NCBI GenBank assembly: GCA_003313425.1
Contig: NHZP01000014.1
Coordinates: 992,001-1,056,000, forward strand
From: Pseudopyrenochaeta lycopersici
Taxonomy: Eukaryota > Ascomycota > Dothideomycetes > Pleosporales > Pseudopyrenochaetaceae
Reading direction: 5' to 3'
Length of the DNA: 64,000 nt
Shown here in pieces: positions 13,043 through 24,165 of the stretch. Positions within the stretch are counted from its first letter, which is position 1, and the number at the start of each line of letters is the position of its first letter. The position numbers were made by a program, and so were the translations under genes. The notes under the pieces are model-generated. The model saw only the letters and a list, made by a program, of their open reading frames with translations, made no database searches and was not told the origin of the DNA.

Positions 13043-13385
13043 TTATTTATTATTATAATTACTAATTATATTATCTTTAAAAAATAAATTATTATTTATA
13101 ATTTCTTCTTTATCTACTATACTATTTAATTCCTTTAATATAATTAATTTTTTAATAGTACTAGATAATAATCTATTTCTAGATTTAGTTACTATATTAG
13201 CTGTTTTAGAAAAAGTAGATTTACTAGGATTAGAAGTAGCTAATATAGCTAAATAGTCTTTAGCTATTTTATATATTATAGGAAATCTATCTTTATTAGT
13301 ATTATAGTAGTTTTCTAGAGTTATATTCTTAGTTATTCTAGGTTCTTTTAAATATAGTTCTACTTTGTTCTCTATACAGTTACTA
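13043..13385 (-). pseudogene. hAT transposase C-terminal (hATC dimerisation) domain, reading frame still open
   Basis: Read on the minus strand from about 13385 to a TAA at 13043-13045, the frame is open for over 100 codons. It follows the hATC pattern in order: an ELYLKEPRI-like lead, ITLENYY in the place of the usual LeWW motif, then FPIIYKIAKDYLAILATSNP, SKSTFSK in the place of SERvFS, and a TKSRNRLLSSTIKKL stretch. Codons are almost all A/T-ending, yet TAG/TAA stops are absent, unlike the surrounding retroelement. The N-terminal BED and catalytic parts are missing, so this is a fragment. It joins unrelated plus-strand coding sequence at about 13385. Confidence 0.75.
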
Positions 13386-13389
13386 TTAA

Positions 13390-13760
13390 TAGATTTATTA
13401 ATTAATATAAGTATTTTATTTAAAGATTATAGTAAGTTATCTATTTATATATATATATAACTATTACTAATTATATATAGATATAATTAAAAGCTTTATA
13501 AATAAGCTTATAATTACTTCTAAAGAAGTAGATAATATAAAAGCTAAACTAGCTATTAAAGAGAATTATTTTACTTTAAAAGAGGAGTTTATTAAAGAAG
13601 ATTTCTATTTTTTAAATAATTTAAATCTTTATAATAAAGAGTTTTATACTCTAGAAGAGATTAAATTAAGTAGAAGCTTTTATAATTTATACGAAGATTT
13701 TATAGCTTCTAATTTAGAAGCTATAGATTTCTTAAATTCTTTAGGTAGTTTAGATTAGCT
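13390..13760 (+). pseudogene. AT-rich ORF fragment related to 2955-3712
   Basis: The + strand carries an ISILFKDYSK-like motif near 13396-13436, shared with TSILFKDYSKYT at about 3295-3335. An open stretch at about 13508-13760 ends NLEAIDFLNSLGSLD and a TAG. That ending matches LGEIDFLNSIVDSY upstream and SPLEEIAF in the hAT copies. The function is unknown. Recurrence inside several hAT-type elements suggests a gene carried by this element group. Confidence 0.4.
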
Positions 13761-14152
13761 AGTTTTTTATTTAATATATATTTTTTTAGTAAGACTATAT
13801 TATATTTTCTAATTCCTATTATTTCTAAATTTCTAGAATATTATATATAATAATATAGATAGAAAGAGTAGTTTATAAATCTATAGTTAAAATTTTATAT
13901 TTAATAAGTTTAATTTACTATATATAGTTATAATATAAAAATATTATAAGCTTTAGATATAGAACTATAAAAATATAGAGTTTCTATTTTTAGAATTTTA
14001 CTAATTACTAAATAGTAACTTAGTAATTACTAATTAGTAATTACTATTACTAAAGAGCTTTTACTACTTAGTAATAGTAATTACTATTACTTAGTAAATA
14101 TGCAACCCTGATACATGCTAGAGTAAAATAGAAAGAGATTTCTAGTCCTTAC

Positions 14153-14578
14153 CAGTGATGGGAGCTTACTATTGAAAAATAGTAATTACTAATTTTTTAA
14201 AAGGTTTATATTAAATTACTTAGTAATCCTAAAATTCTAATATTTTAGATTAGAAGACTACTTAATGTAAAGATTAATTTTACAATTTTGGAATTTCCTA
14301 AATAGGCTTAGTTCTTTAGGAAAAATTTTAAGAAGAAAAACAATAGTAAGCTAAATTAGTAAATTAGTAATTACTATTTAGCTTACTATTTTTTTTCTTA
14401 AAAGTTTTATTATTAAGGAACTAGGCGTATTTAAGAAATTATAAAATCCTAAAATTAATCTTTACATTAAGTAGTATTCTATTCTAAAATATTAGAATTT
14501 TAGGATTACTAAGTAATTTATTATAAACCTTTTAAAAAATTTGAAAAATTAGTAATTACTAATTTTTGCCCATCACTG
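14153..14578. mobile_element. Palindromic hAT MITE, 426 bp
   Basis: The termini CAGTGATGGG and CCCATCACTG are flanked by a perfect 8-bp duplication GTCCTTAC (14145-14152 and 14579-14586). The two halves are near-complete inverted repeats around a centre near 14365, so the whole element can fold into one hairpin. It has no coding capacity. It interrupts the inner retroelement between the hAT insertion and the integrase. Confidence 0.92.
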
Positions 14579-14589
14579 GTCCTTACTAG

Positions 14590-15360
14590 GGAATACCTAT
14601 CTAGATAGGTTAAAGGTCGCGCAATCCCTAATAATAAGTCCTTAACTATTACAAAGTTTATCTATAAAGAAATTATATATAGATAGAGTATAATAAGGAA
14701 ATTAATAGTAGATAGAGGACCTGATTTTACTAAAGTTGTTGTAGCCCTCGCTAAGATATACAAGATCAGGCGCGTCTAATTATCAGCTTATAACCCTTAA
14801 GCGATAGGTAAAGTTAAAGGCAGTTATAAACTAATTATGAATGCGCTTACTAAGTTACTAGGATTATAGGTTACAAATCTCCTAGCTATGTTATTAGCGG
14901 ATAGGATATTAATCTAGGAATAAACTAGGTATTTAGCCTTCCAACTTATTACTAGATAAAACCTAGTCCTGCTAATTAAGCTAGCCTTACTAACCTAGTA
15001 GACACTTCCCTTCCGCTAAATCTATAATAAAGAACATCTTCTTACAGTATAAGTAATGTAGATTAACCTTAGAGACTAGCTTATTAAAGAGGCAGTTATA
15101 AAAACTAAGTAAATACGTGCGGTAAAAAAAGAATACTAGGACGATTACAAAGAAATTAAACAACGAGAGATAAAGGATAGAGACTTAGTCCTGCTATAGG
15201 ATTTGATACGTAAGATTAATATATCTAGGTTAAGAAAACTAACTACGAGATAGTTAGGTCTATATTAAATCTTAGAAGTATTTAAGGATTAAGGTACCTA
15301 CAGACTTAAAGACCTTAACAGATTAAGGTTCGCCTACACTACGCTAGGTTATTATTTAAA
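14590..15360 (+). pseudogene. Gypsy-type integrase remnant of inner retrotransposon
   Basis: The + strand translation shows LIVDRGPDFTKVVVALAKIY near 14705-14765 and SAYNPQAIGKVKGSYKLIMN near 14784-14842. These correspond to the second catalytic Asp block and the catalytic Glu region (the Glu now reads Lys) of retroviral-type integrases. TAG and TAA stops replace expected Trp and Gln codons. The start of the domain is split from upstream pol sequence by the MITE and hAT insertions. Confidence 0.7.
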
Positions 15361-16099
15361 GCTATTTATCTAAAGAGACCTGTTAAATATAGCTGCTAAA
15401 GACTAAGGAAGAATAAAATTATAGGAACTATTATTATAGGAAGAGGTACACCTCTTTTAAGAGCTACTAGCTTAGTTTAACTAGTCTTAAGATAAACTAG
15501 GCAACAACAAGCCTAAAGTAGAGGGAGGTCGCCTGCGAAACCTTAAATCTAGAAAATCAGTTAATTAAGACCTAGTTATAATATTAGATACAGTAACCTA
15601 CCTAAACTATATATTAGTCTAAGTTATACTAAGGAGGTTAATAATAACAGAGAAAGAGGCATATTCTAAAGAATTTATAGATTCTGAATCTAACACAACG
15701 TCTAAAGACAAACTATTATAGGCTAAGGGACGGCTAAAAGTCTCTAAGTAAGGGAGGGGAAGGTAATATAAGTAAGTAAAATTACCCTATATATTCACGA
15801 TACAATAGGAAATAAACAGGCAGTAAGCTGTCGTAGATGTGAATTTTAGATGCCCAGCGTAGGTGTTAGCTAATTAGGACCTGCCCTAGGTGCGACTAGC
15901 GTAACCTAGGAAACCCTGTAATTAGCTGACGCGCCAACTTTATATTTGCGCCCACTAACAACAAAATAAACAGTTAAAAAGTAACAAAAATTACCTGTTA
16001 CAATTAGTGTAGGTAAAGGTAAGGTCAAGAAATAATGTACAGCAACGAAAGGATAAAAACCCCGCCTACAAAGCTTGTTACTTCCCTTTTTTAATAATT

Positions 16100-19000
16100 A
16101 ACATCTTACTAGCAGCTAACTATTAACCCTTACTAGACGCTGCTATATTTTACAAACTAGTTTAACTAAGCAAATAATTATAAGTAGTTCTAGGAGGGAC
16201 CCACTAGGTACTCTACCTTAACAATCTATTATGCTAAAACTCCTACTGCTGCCTTAGACTCTAGGCTTATTAGATAAGTTAGTAACTTACTTAAATATAT
16301 CTAACTAGAGTTAATTAACGCAGCAAATTACGCGTGTGCCTAATCGCGGTATTAACTTCTAGAATTACAGATAATACGTTGTACCTTAGAAGAGTAGGAC
16401 TACGTTTAAAGACTTCTACGAGGAACTAGTTAAGCAACTATCATACGTTTAGAAATATATAGTAACTAAGTAGATAATCTCTTACAGCTTATACGTTAAC
16501 AAACTCCTTAACCTAGTTAGTGCGGCTACTCAGGCATTCAAGAACAACGCGGCCCTTATAGCTGAATTCGGAGGTGTGCACTAGTTTAACGCCTAGTTTC
16601 CTATAGTTAAAGATATTAAGGACTATTAAGCTAAGTAAGGTAACAAGTTACGATTAGCTATAAGCTACCTTAAGAGCTTATATAAGCCTCTTTTTAATTA
16701 AGTTATTAGTGTACATATAAGTTCAGTTATATACAGCTATTCAGGCGTTACTAACCTTGTATTCCTCCTGCAACGAGTTAAGATTACAGACCTCGCGCTG
16801 TACCTTAATACAGAACTTATCTTACAACTCTAAGATCTAAAAAGGCGTTAAGATAAGTTTATAAACGTAACTAATATTAGTAATACAAAAGTAACCTTAT
16901 AAATAATTCCTGCCTATATAACTTAATTATAAGATAATAAGAACTTAAGGGCGTTAGCTACTAAGAATAGGGTTTAAAAAGGTAACACAGACGTTTATAC
17001 TTGTACGCGCGAGAATAATAATAAGTACCTATTCTAGAAAGGAGTACTAAAATAGTTTAAGAAGCTTAAATACTTAAGTAAGACGCGCACTAATATAGTT
17101 ACAAAGGATAACTAATAGCTTATTAAATAAGGACTCTAGATACATACATGCGGGCTTATTATCCCTTAGATTCGCGCTATTAAAGTCGCGAGATTAAGTA
17201 GGTAATTAAGTTAGTCCTCCTATTAAGGCAGTCTAAGAGTATAGTTACCTATTAAGTATTAGTAACTTTAAAGTAGGTCGCGATCTATAAGGAGCTATTA
17301 ACATTTACAGTACGCGTCTATTAATAAGATTATCTAGTCCCCTTAACTTACTTCTTATCTAAAGGCAGAACTAATCTAATTAAATAATATTAGGGTAACC
17401 TTAAGAAAAGATGTCGCATATCTAGGTAACTAATTATAATTAATGCCGTTAGCCCTAGGACTAATTAGCTTAAGGTAAACTCGCGCAGTTACTTAATTTA
17501 GAGACAGCTAAGTAGGGACGCTTAAAGCGCTTAACGTAAACCTAGATATCCTAGAAAGTATTAAAGGATAAGAAGATTCTATTATTCTAGCTTTCGCCTT
17601 ATATACTTCTTACAGGTGTAAGAATAAAGAATCTATTATAGCTAAGATACTTTTATAAATAAAGCTGCACAGGAAGGTTAAGATCTAGAAGTAGTTTAAG
17701 CTCCTAGAGGAATAGTACTGTAAAACTATTAACTACAGTTAACTATTAGATAAGTAAGGTAACTATATACCTAATCTTAATTATGTCTATTACTTTTACT
17801 CTACCTATATCGCGTCTTACGTAGGAGTGTTCTATTACAGTATAAACTACTGTTAGATCTAGGAAGTCTTACTTATCCTATACCTCTATAAAGATAAGAT
17901 TAGAGAATATTAAGCTAACCTAGTTATATAAGTCCTTTTTATAAAGTTGTACTAAGGTAGCCGCACCTATAAGGATCTTAAGAGCTACTAATATAGGCCT
18001 GTTTAGACTACACCTAATATTAACTAAGAAGTATTTATAGGGACGATAAAGCTTTAACCTTTAATTAACAAATTTAAATAAACAGAGAGTATCGTCTGTA
18101 ACGTCTTTAGCTAGATCTAGAAGGATAAGGAACTAGTTAAAATTATTAATAAAAGCTTTAAGATATATAACTACTATACTCGCTAGATTAGTGGCAAAGA
18201 TAACCTTAGTTAGGGACGTACGATGTATTACTTATTGCCGCAGCAGCTAGTCTGCAGAGATCTTAAATATTACCTAATCTATGCAGCTATTTAAAGGGAG
18301 CCTTACCTTATCTCGTACCTATACTACGCTAAATATGTAAAACTAGGTAATAAGACTTACTTCTGCTACGTTAATCTTAATATTACTTAGGCAGTTTACT
18401 CTAGACGCGGGGTAGATATAATTTAAGGTAGTGTCTCTTTTAATAATAAGGATAAATATAACTGCACTAAGATATTACTAGGCTTCTATAATATTATTAA
18501 TAGTTACTAAGAATAGCGCGAGAACTTAGGTTAAGATAATAGTATAGGGCTAATTAAATTATAGAGTAATGCTATACACTTCCTACAGGAACTAAAGGAG
18601 AAGTAGCCTAACGTATAATAGATAAAGCAGCTATATAAACGAGGTAAGGTAAAGATTTTAGATCCACGCCTGCCTTATAGCTTAACTAGACTATCTACTA
18701 TTAAACAACAAACTATGCTACCCTAGTACGTAAAAGTTAATAATAATATAGAAACTATAGAGGTTCCTAAGATAGGCAGCTACTAATTAATTATAACTAC
18801 TTATTAGCACCTTACTAAGGCCCTATGCACGCCCTCTAGTTACCTAAATAAATATAGAGGTATTAAATAGCCTTTCCTAGGAGCTACGTAACCTATTTAC
18901 AGTTATCCTATCTTATAAGTAGTAGGTAGCCTCGTTAGGTAGGATAACCCTGTTATTTAAGATGCTATGCACAATATCTTTAACCTAGACATAAGTACCT

Positions 19001-19700
19001 ATAAAGATATTATAGCAGAAATCTAAGCTAGCTAAAAAGAGACTATAAGGATAGTAAAACGTTACTAAGAGATTATTAAGATGTACGAAGATGCTACATA
19101 TTAATTAGACAGTAATATTCCTTCTTAGTCCTACTTCTTTAATAAAGGAAAGTACCTAGCTTAGATAAGTAAATAGTACGTTTACAATAGAGAAGGTAAT
19201 AAAGATACAGCCTTATCGCAACTCCTTAATAAATTAAGCTAGGAGGAACAAGCTTAGCCTAATACGCTTATCTAACGAACAGCGTCTCTAAGCACCTGTT
19301 ACCCTTATAGTAGAACCTTATTAGTAGGTTTGCTATTAAGCCTGTTAAGTTCTCTAGTAAGCATATTACTGCTAACTCCTCGCCCTACTAGGCTTCCTGT
19401 TACCCACGATAAGCTTTATAAGAACCTACCGCTAACAACTAGGCCTGCTAGAAAGTTAACTTAGCAGCTAGGAAGAAGCGAGGGAAGTAAGGGGACTTAA
19501 CGCAGCTAGCGGATTTAGAGCTAAAAAGTTAAGCGAATCTAAGAGATAGAGGATAAGAAGTAAAAAATATAAGAAGATAAGGTGTAGGTTAAGGGACAGT
19601 CTAAGATCTCTTTCCTTTATAGTTATTTATATTCTATCTTAGGTTAAGTTAACTTTTTTCCTTTATTATTTTCTTTTATTTTACCTCTTATAATAGGATG
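16100..19700 (+). pseudogene. Long degenerate coding region of unknown product, 3' of integrase
   Basis: About 3.6 kb between integrase and the 3' LTR carry + strand coding remnants without any family I recognise. Readable stretches include IAEFGGVHWFNAW-like sequence near 16560-16610 and GVDII followed by SVSFNNKDKYNCTKIL near 18405-18480. The second stretch recurs in the outer element near 8150-8230. Stops at former Trp/Gln codons are frequent. An extra long ORF after pol is unusual for Gypsy elements. It could also be a second, older insertion whose borders I cannot see. Confidence 0.4.
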
Positions 19701-19739
19701 CTAAGCTTTATAAGGCAAAGCTCTTAAGTAGGGGAGGTA

Positions 19740-20067
19740 TATACTAATACACTTAGTAACGTAGTTACTAAGGGCATCTTAGCTAGGATTAGGTAGGCTT
19801 AGCCAGGAAATCTGAGTATAAAGGTAGATAGATAGGACCTCCTTAGGAGGCATTAAATCTACTAAGTACTACCTACGCTGTACTATCAAGTCCTGCTTCA
19901 CTAGAGTCTTGATTATTTAATTTATTATTACCTATCTACCTTTGTCTACCTCGTTACCCGTCCCCGCACCTCACCATCTCGGCCAACACGAGATGCTCAG
20001 TTGCTTCCACTGCGCGCAAGGCTACCATCAAAAGGGAGAAGTTGGCTAAGGCCTCTGTTCCTGCACA
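19740..20067 (+). repeat. 3' LTR of inner retrotransposon
   Basis: It is colinear over 328 bp with 9648-9975. It begins TATACTAATACAC where the partner has TGTGCCGATGCAC, every change being G to A or C to T. It is preceded by a polypurine tract and followed by the ATAG target duplication. Confidence 0.92.
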
Positions 20068-20146
20068 ATAGTTCTACTTATAAAGAGAAGGAATAATAAG
20101 CAGGATTTATAAGCTTAATAGGACTAAGCTTAAAGTAGGAGAGGTT

Positions 20147-20524
20147 TGTGCTGTTACACAGGGTACCTAGGCAATTAGGTAATAATAGGTTTCCTTTGTC
20201 AGCGAAATTTAGTGATAAAACTTAGAGATGCGAGAGATCTCAACATTATGCACTAAACGTGATACACTATGCACCACACACTACGATAATTTACTTTAAA
20301 ACTAAGATTTTGTAAAGTAGCTAGTGCATTAGCTACGTCAATTCAATGAGATTTCAGACTATTTTGTTTATTACTTTTAATCAGGCTCTATACTTACCTT
20401 CGTTTCTGGCAGACTGCACAGGCAGGGCTGCTCCTGTTATTCACGCACGTTTGATTCCAACGTTACCTCTCATTCACAACACCAGAACTGCGGGATTGTG
20501 CCGAACCACCTTGTTAACTCCACA
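20147..20524 (+). repeat. Putative 3' LTR of outer retroelement, little RIP damage
   Basis: After the inner element ends, 75 bp of outer-element sequence lead into a polypurine tract (AAAGTAGGAGAGG) very like the one before the inner 3' LTR. The next segment starts TGTGCTGTTACACAGGG and ends CTCCACA. It keeps many CpA dinucleotides and ordinary base composition, unlike its surroundings. No mate LTR is visible in the window, so the assignment is inference. A small ORF in it (20346-20546) is judged accidental. Confidence 0.5.
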
Positions 20525-20820
20525 CTATTACTATTACTATTACTAACGCTACTTAGTAAAAGTAATTACTAACTTTAAAATTAGCTAGATATAATATATT
20601 AGTTATATAACTTAATATTACTTTCTATTTAAGTATTATAGCTTAAAAAAACTACTACTTTCTAATATATAGCTATATAAAGTATTAGTACTTTTAATAG
20701 TATTAATAGTAATAGTAATAATACTAGTAAATAATATAAAATTTAATATTAATATTATATATACTATTATTAGTAGAGTAAAAAAGATATATATTTTAAA
20801 TAGTTAGGATAGTTAGGATA

Positions 20821-21012
20821 GTTAAGAACCTTAAGAACTTTAGAAACCTAAAAAACCTTAAGCCTTAAGAACTTTAGAAACCTAAAGGACCTTAAGCCTT
20901 AAGAACTTTAGAAACCTTAAGGACCTTAAGCCTTAAGAACCTTAAGAACCTTAGAAATCTTAAGAAATTTAAGAACTTTAGAAACTTTAGAACCTTAAGA
21001 ACTTTAAATTAC
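20821..21012. repeat. Minisatellite of AAGAACCTT-like units
   Basis: Imperfect tandem units of about 34 bp built from CCTTAAGCCTTAAGAACTTT and AGAAACC-type subrepeats run for roughly 190 bp. Units differ by point changes and small length differences. Confidence 0.75.
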
Positions 21013-21689
21013 TTAGCTTTGTTTTATATAATATACTTTTATAAGCTCTACTAAGCACTAAGTAAATATTTTTATTATTACTGAATTTATATTAAAATTA
21101 GTTTTATTACTATAATATTTATAATTTTAGTATTTTTATTAACCTAGTTATTTAAAAAAGAGCTTAACTCTAACTTACAATTATATATATAAGATTCTTT
21201 TGCTTATAATAGTAGTTTTTAATATAATTTAATATAAAATAAAACTTAAAATAATTAATATATAGTCTATAATTAAAGTATTAGTTTTAGCTAGTTAATA
21301 ATAAAAAAACTATACTTTTAGCTTATAACTAATCTATAAAAGTTTTTAAGCTAAATATATAAAATTAATTTTTATAATTAGTTAAGTAGTATTATACTAG
21401 GTCTATTATATATAATAATTAATATAGATTTTTTAGAAAATACTACTAGCTATTAAAAAATATTATAATTTAACTAAAGAAAGTTTTCTAAACTTTTAAT
21501 ATTTGAAAACTAAAATATATTATATAAATAAGTAAATAAGACGTTAGAACTTTACTATTTCTAATTAAATTCTTATATAGTTTTATATATAGTATTTTAT
21601 ATAGCTATAAGCTATAGTTATATAAAATTCTATACTTATTTCTATAAATAGAAATAAAGTTTTAAATTAGTAATTACTATTACTAACGC

Positions 21690-22108
21690 TAAAAATTGCA
21701 TTAGTAATTAGTAATTACTAATTTCTTAATCTAGTTATTATAGCTTCTATATAACTCCTAAAATTCTAATAATTTAAAATTAGATACTATATATTTAAAA
21801 GTCCTATTCTAGAATTTTAGTTATCTTAAAATAAATCTATAGCTTTAATAAAACATAAAAGAAGATAGAAAAAAGTACTAAAAATTAGTAATTACTAATT
21901 AGTAATAGTAATTACTAATTTTTACTTTCTTTTGCTTTTTATTAAAGATATAGATTTATTTTAAGATAACTAAAATTCTAGAATAAGACTTTTATATATA
22001 TAGTATCTAATTTTAAATTATTGGAATTTTAGCAGTTATAAAGAAGCTATAATAATTAATTTGAAAAAGTAGTATCTAATAGTAATTACTAAGAAAGTGG
22101 CAACCCTG
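21690..22108. mobile_element. Palindromic MITE-like element with hAT-like right end
   Basis: Two long inverted arms (a central loop near 21890) end on the right in GGCAACCCTG at 22099-22108, the same terminus as the hAT at 14110. The left terminus is degraded, and no 8-bp target duplication is apparent, so the left boundary is approximate. Confidence 0.45.
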
Positions 22109-23281
22109 TATGTATATGTAATACTAAATATATAAAAATATATAAAAATTTAATAAAAGTAATATAGCCTCCTTTTTTGCTTTAAGATTAAAGCCTATCT
22201 TTTAAGCGAAAGTAAGCTTATCTTCTAAGTTAGAATTAGTTTCTAAATTAGGTATTTTAGTATATTATTATCTCTTAGTCTTTATCAAAGATCTTAGTAT
22301 AATAATACTATAGCTATATATAGTTAGCTGTATTATATTTTTTTAGATAAATCTAAGTTTATAAGAAGATTATTCTCTATCTCTTATAACTAAATTATAT
22401 CTTAGTTAGAATTCTTAATAACTATAAACTTATTATCTTAAAAGTTATTAAATTAAATAGGTAGTAGTAGTAAAGAGTTAGCCTTAATATTGTATAATAA
22501 AAGATATTATAACTTTATATGGCCTTAATACTTTTAAGTAGCTTTACTTTTATTTTAAAGTACTTATAGTTTAAGTCTCTATCTTAGAGTAGTATTTCTA
22601 AATTATATACTATTAAGGTTTATAAGTTAATAGTTACTTTTATTTTAGTTAGTATAAAAGACTTTATATAGTTCTAGTTATCTACTTATAAACTTCTTAT
22701 TTTTTAATATATTAATATCTCTAGCTAAGTCTTATATTAGTACAAAGTTATCTTCTCTAATTTTCTCTTAATAAATCTCTCTATTATTATTTTAATATTC
22801 TTTCTTTTATATTATAAGCGCTTAGTTCTTAATACTATATTCTTAAGAAATTAATGTCTTAAATCTAGCTATATAGCTTATACTACTAATAACTAGCCTC
22901 TTAATATTACTTATTTAAATAGTTATATATAAAGCTTAATAAGAACAAGAAAGTAGACTTATTATTAAAAACTAGAATAAAATTTAACTGTTTTCTTATT
23001 AGGTTTTAGTACTACTATAAATCTATATAGTAATTACTAGTAATTATTTTTATAGCCTAGTAATCGTAATTACTATAAAGAATTAACCTTACCTTTAAGA
23101 ACTAAGTACTAAAACTAGAAACTTTTATACTAATAGTATAAGTTTATAGTATTAAATATTACTATATATCTGTACTATAGATTATATAAGCTTTTAAGCT
23201 ATATTCTATTTTTAGAATTAGTAATTACTAACAGTACCTAGTAATAGTAATTACTATTACTTAGTAAAACGGCAACGCTAG

Positions 23282-24130
23282 TCTAGTCTTTCTTCTTTCT
23301 TTATTATTTTTATTAACGGTGCTATAAGCTTAGAGAAGTCCTTAATAAACTATTAATTAAAGTTAATAAATTCTAAGAATAACTAAATATCTTTAACTAT
23401 TTATAGTATTCTTTATTCTTAAATTATTCTAATCTTAGATTTACTAATTTAAACTTTTATCTTCTAACTATTTATTTTAAGAATGTTACTTTTTCTTTAT
23501 AAAATTTATACTTTTCTAGTTTTAGCTCTAAGTAGTATAAAGATTATATCTTTTATAAGCTTTTAAGTTATAAATAGCTCTATCTTATAGAGCATATAAA
23601 ACTATCTAGATTAAATCTTAAAGTTCTTAAATAGAGCTAGTAACTATAGAGTTATAGCTATTTCTAGTTTCTATAGAAACTATTAAGACTTTTTAGATTC
23701 TTAGTAAAAGTTAAAATAGAGTAATAACCTAGGTTATTACTTTATAACTTCTCTTTACTTCTCTTACCTCTTACTTATAAATCTTATTTATAAGCTTAAA
23801 AGGATATTTATCTTTTATTAGTTAATTATAGTTTAGCTTAGTAATCTTATTTTATATCTATAAAAGTAAAACTTACCTCTACTTTTATTCTGCACCTAGT
23901 ATTAATAAAATTTATTTTATTTATCCTCCTACTTATCCTTATTAAGGTTACGCTTCTTACCTATATATTATATAAGTAGAATTACTATATATAGCTAGTT
24001 ACTAGGTCCTACTATATATAGGAGGATGTCTATTATATTTTTACTTATCCTACTATTATAAGATATATTATAGTACTAGTCTATTTTAGTACTAGCTTAA
24101 ATCTATTTTATAGATCTAAGTCCTACCTCC
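23282..24130 (-). mobile_element. Gypsy reverse transcriptase debris, minus strand
   Basis: Read on the minus strand, 23327-23398 gives VKDI-LFLEFINFN-WFIKDFSKL (dashes mark stops). This is a damaged form of the conserved Gypsy block just after reverse transcriptase (VKEVQ.FLGFANFYRRFI). The remainder up to about 24130 is AT-rich and stop-ridden. Composition changes abruptly at about 24120-24150 to ordinary genic sequence. Confidence 0.6.
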
Positions 24131-24165
24131 TCCGAAGACTTCCTTACAAAGCTTAGCTTCACGAC

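Larger units (their letters stand above)
12329..14110 (-). mobile_element. hAT transposon with transposase fragment
   Basis: The termini are CAGGGATGCA at 12329 and TGCAACCCTG ending at 14110, imperfect inverted repeats of hAT type, with AGTAATTACT-rich subterminal regions on both sides. The flanking octamers (ATATAGGA and ATACATGC) do not match cleanly, so the target duplication has decayed or an end is misplaced. Inside are a hAT C-terminal dimerisation domain on the minus strand (13043-13385) and a separate AT-rich ORF on the plus strand (13390-13760). At 1.78 kb it is shorter than autonomous hAT elements, so it is probably internally deleted. Confidence 0.75.
9648..20067 (+). mobile_element. 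Inner full-length LTR retrotransposon, 10.4 kb, nested and RIP-damaged
   Basis: Paired LTRs of 328 bp (9648-9975 and 19740-20067) begin TG and end CA, with a 4-bp target duplication ATAG at 9644-9647 and 20068-20071. A polypurine tract (AGTAGGGGAGG) precedes the 3' LTR. The interior shows a gag-like region, a Gypsy-type integrase and a long 3' region of unknown coding content. A hAT transposon (12329-14110) and a MITE (14153-14578) interrupt it, leaving about 8.2 kb of original element. All frames carry many stops. I could not find a convincing reverse transcriptase, so the pol gene may be deleted as well as mutated. Confidence 0.88.
20525..23281. repeat. AT-rich degenerate repeat with hAT-like termini
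   Basis: No gene is visible. TAACGCTACT at 20544 and GGCAACGCTA ending at 23280 could be RIP-diverged inverted termini of one element (all differences are transitions), and AGTAATTACT subterminal palindromes lie inside both. The flanking octamers do not match, so a single element is not proven. The stretch contains a minisatellite (20821-21012) and a palindromic MITE-like unit (21690-22108). From 22110 to 23030 the sequence is featureless AT-rich debris. Confidence 0.35.

Noticed and set aside
12321..14118. 8-bp target duplication around the hAT transposon
   Set aside because: ATATAGGA and ATACATGC share only some positions; this is not counted as evidence.
20346..20546. 66-codon ORF ending in a Tyr run
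   Set aside because: It lies inside the putative outer LTR and runs into a simple repeat; there are no motifs or gene context.
20821..21012. CRISPR-like array
   Set aside because: Units are adjacent and imperfect with no spacers, in a eukaryotic AT-rich repeat; this is a minisatellite.
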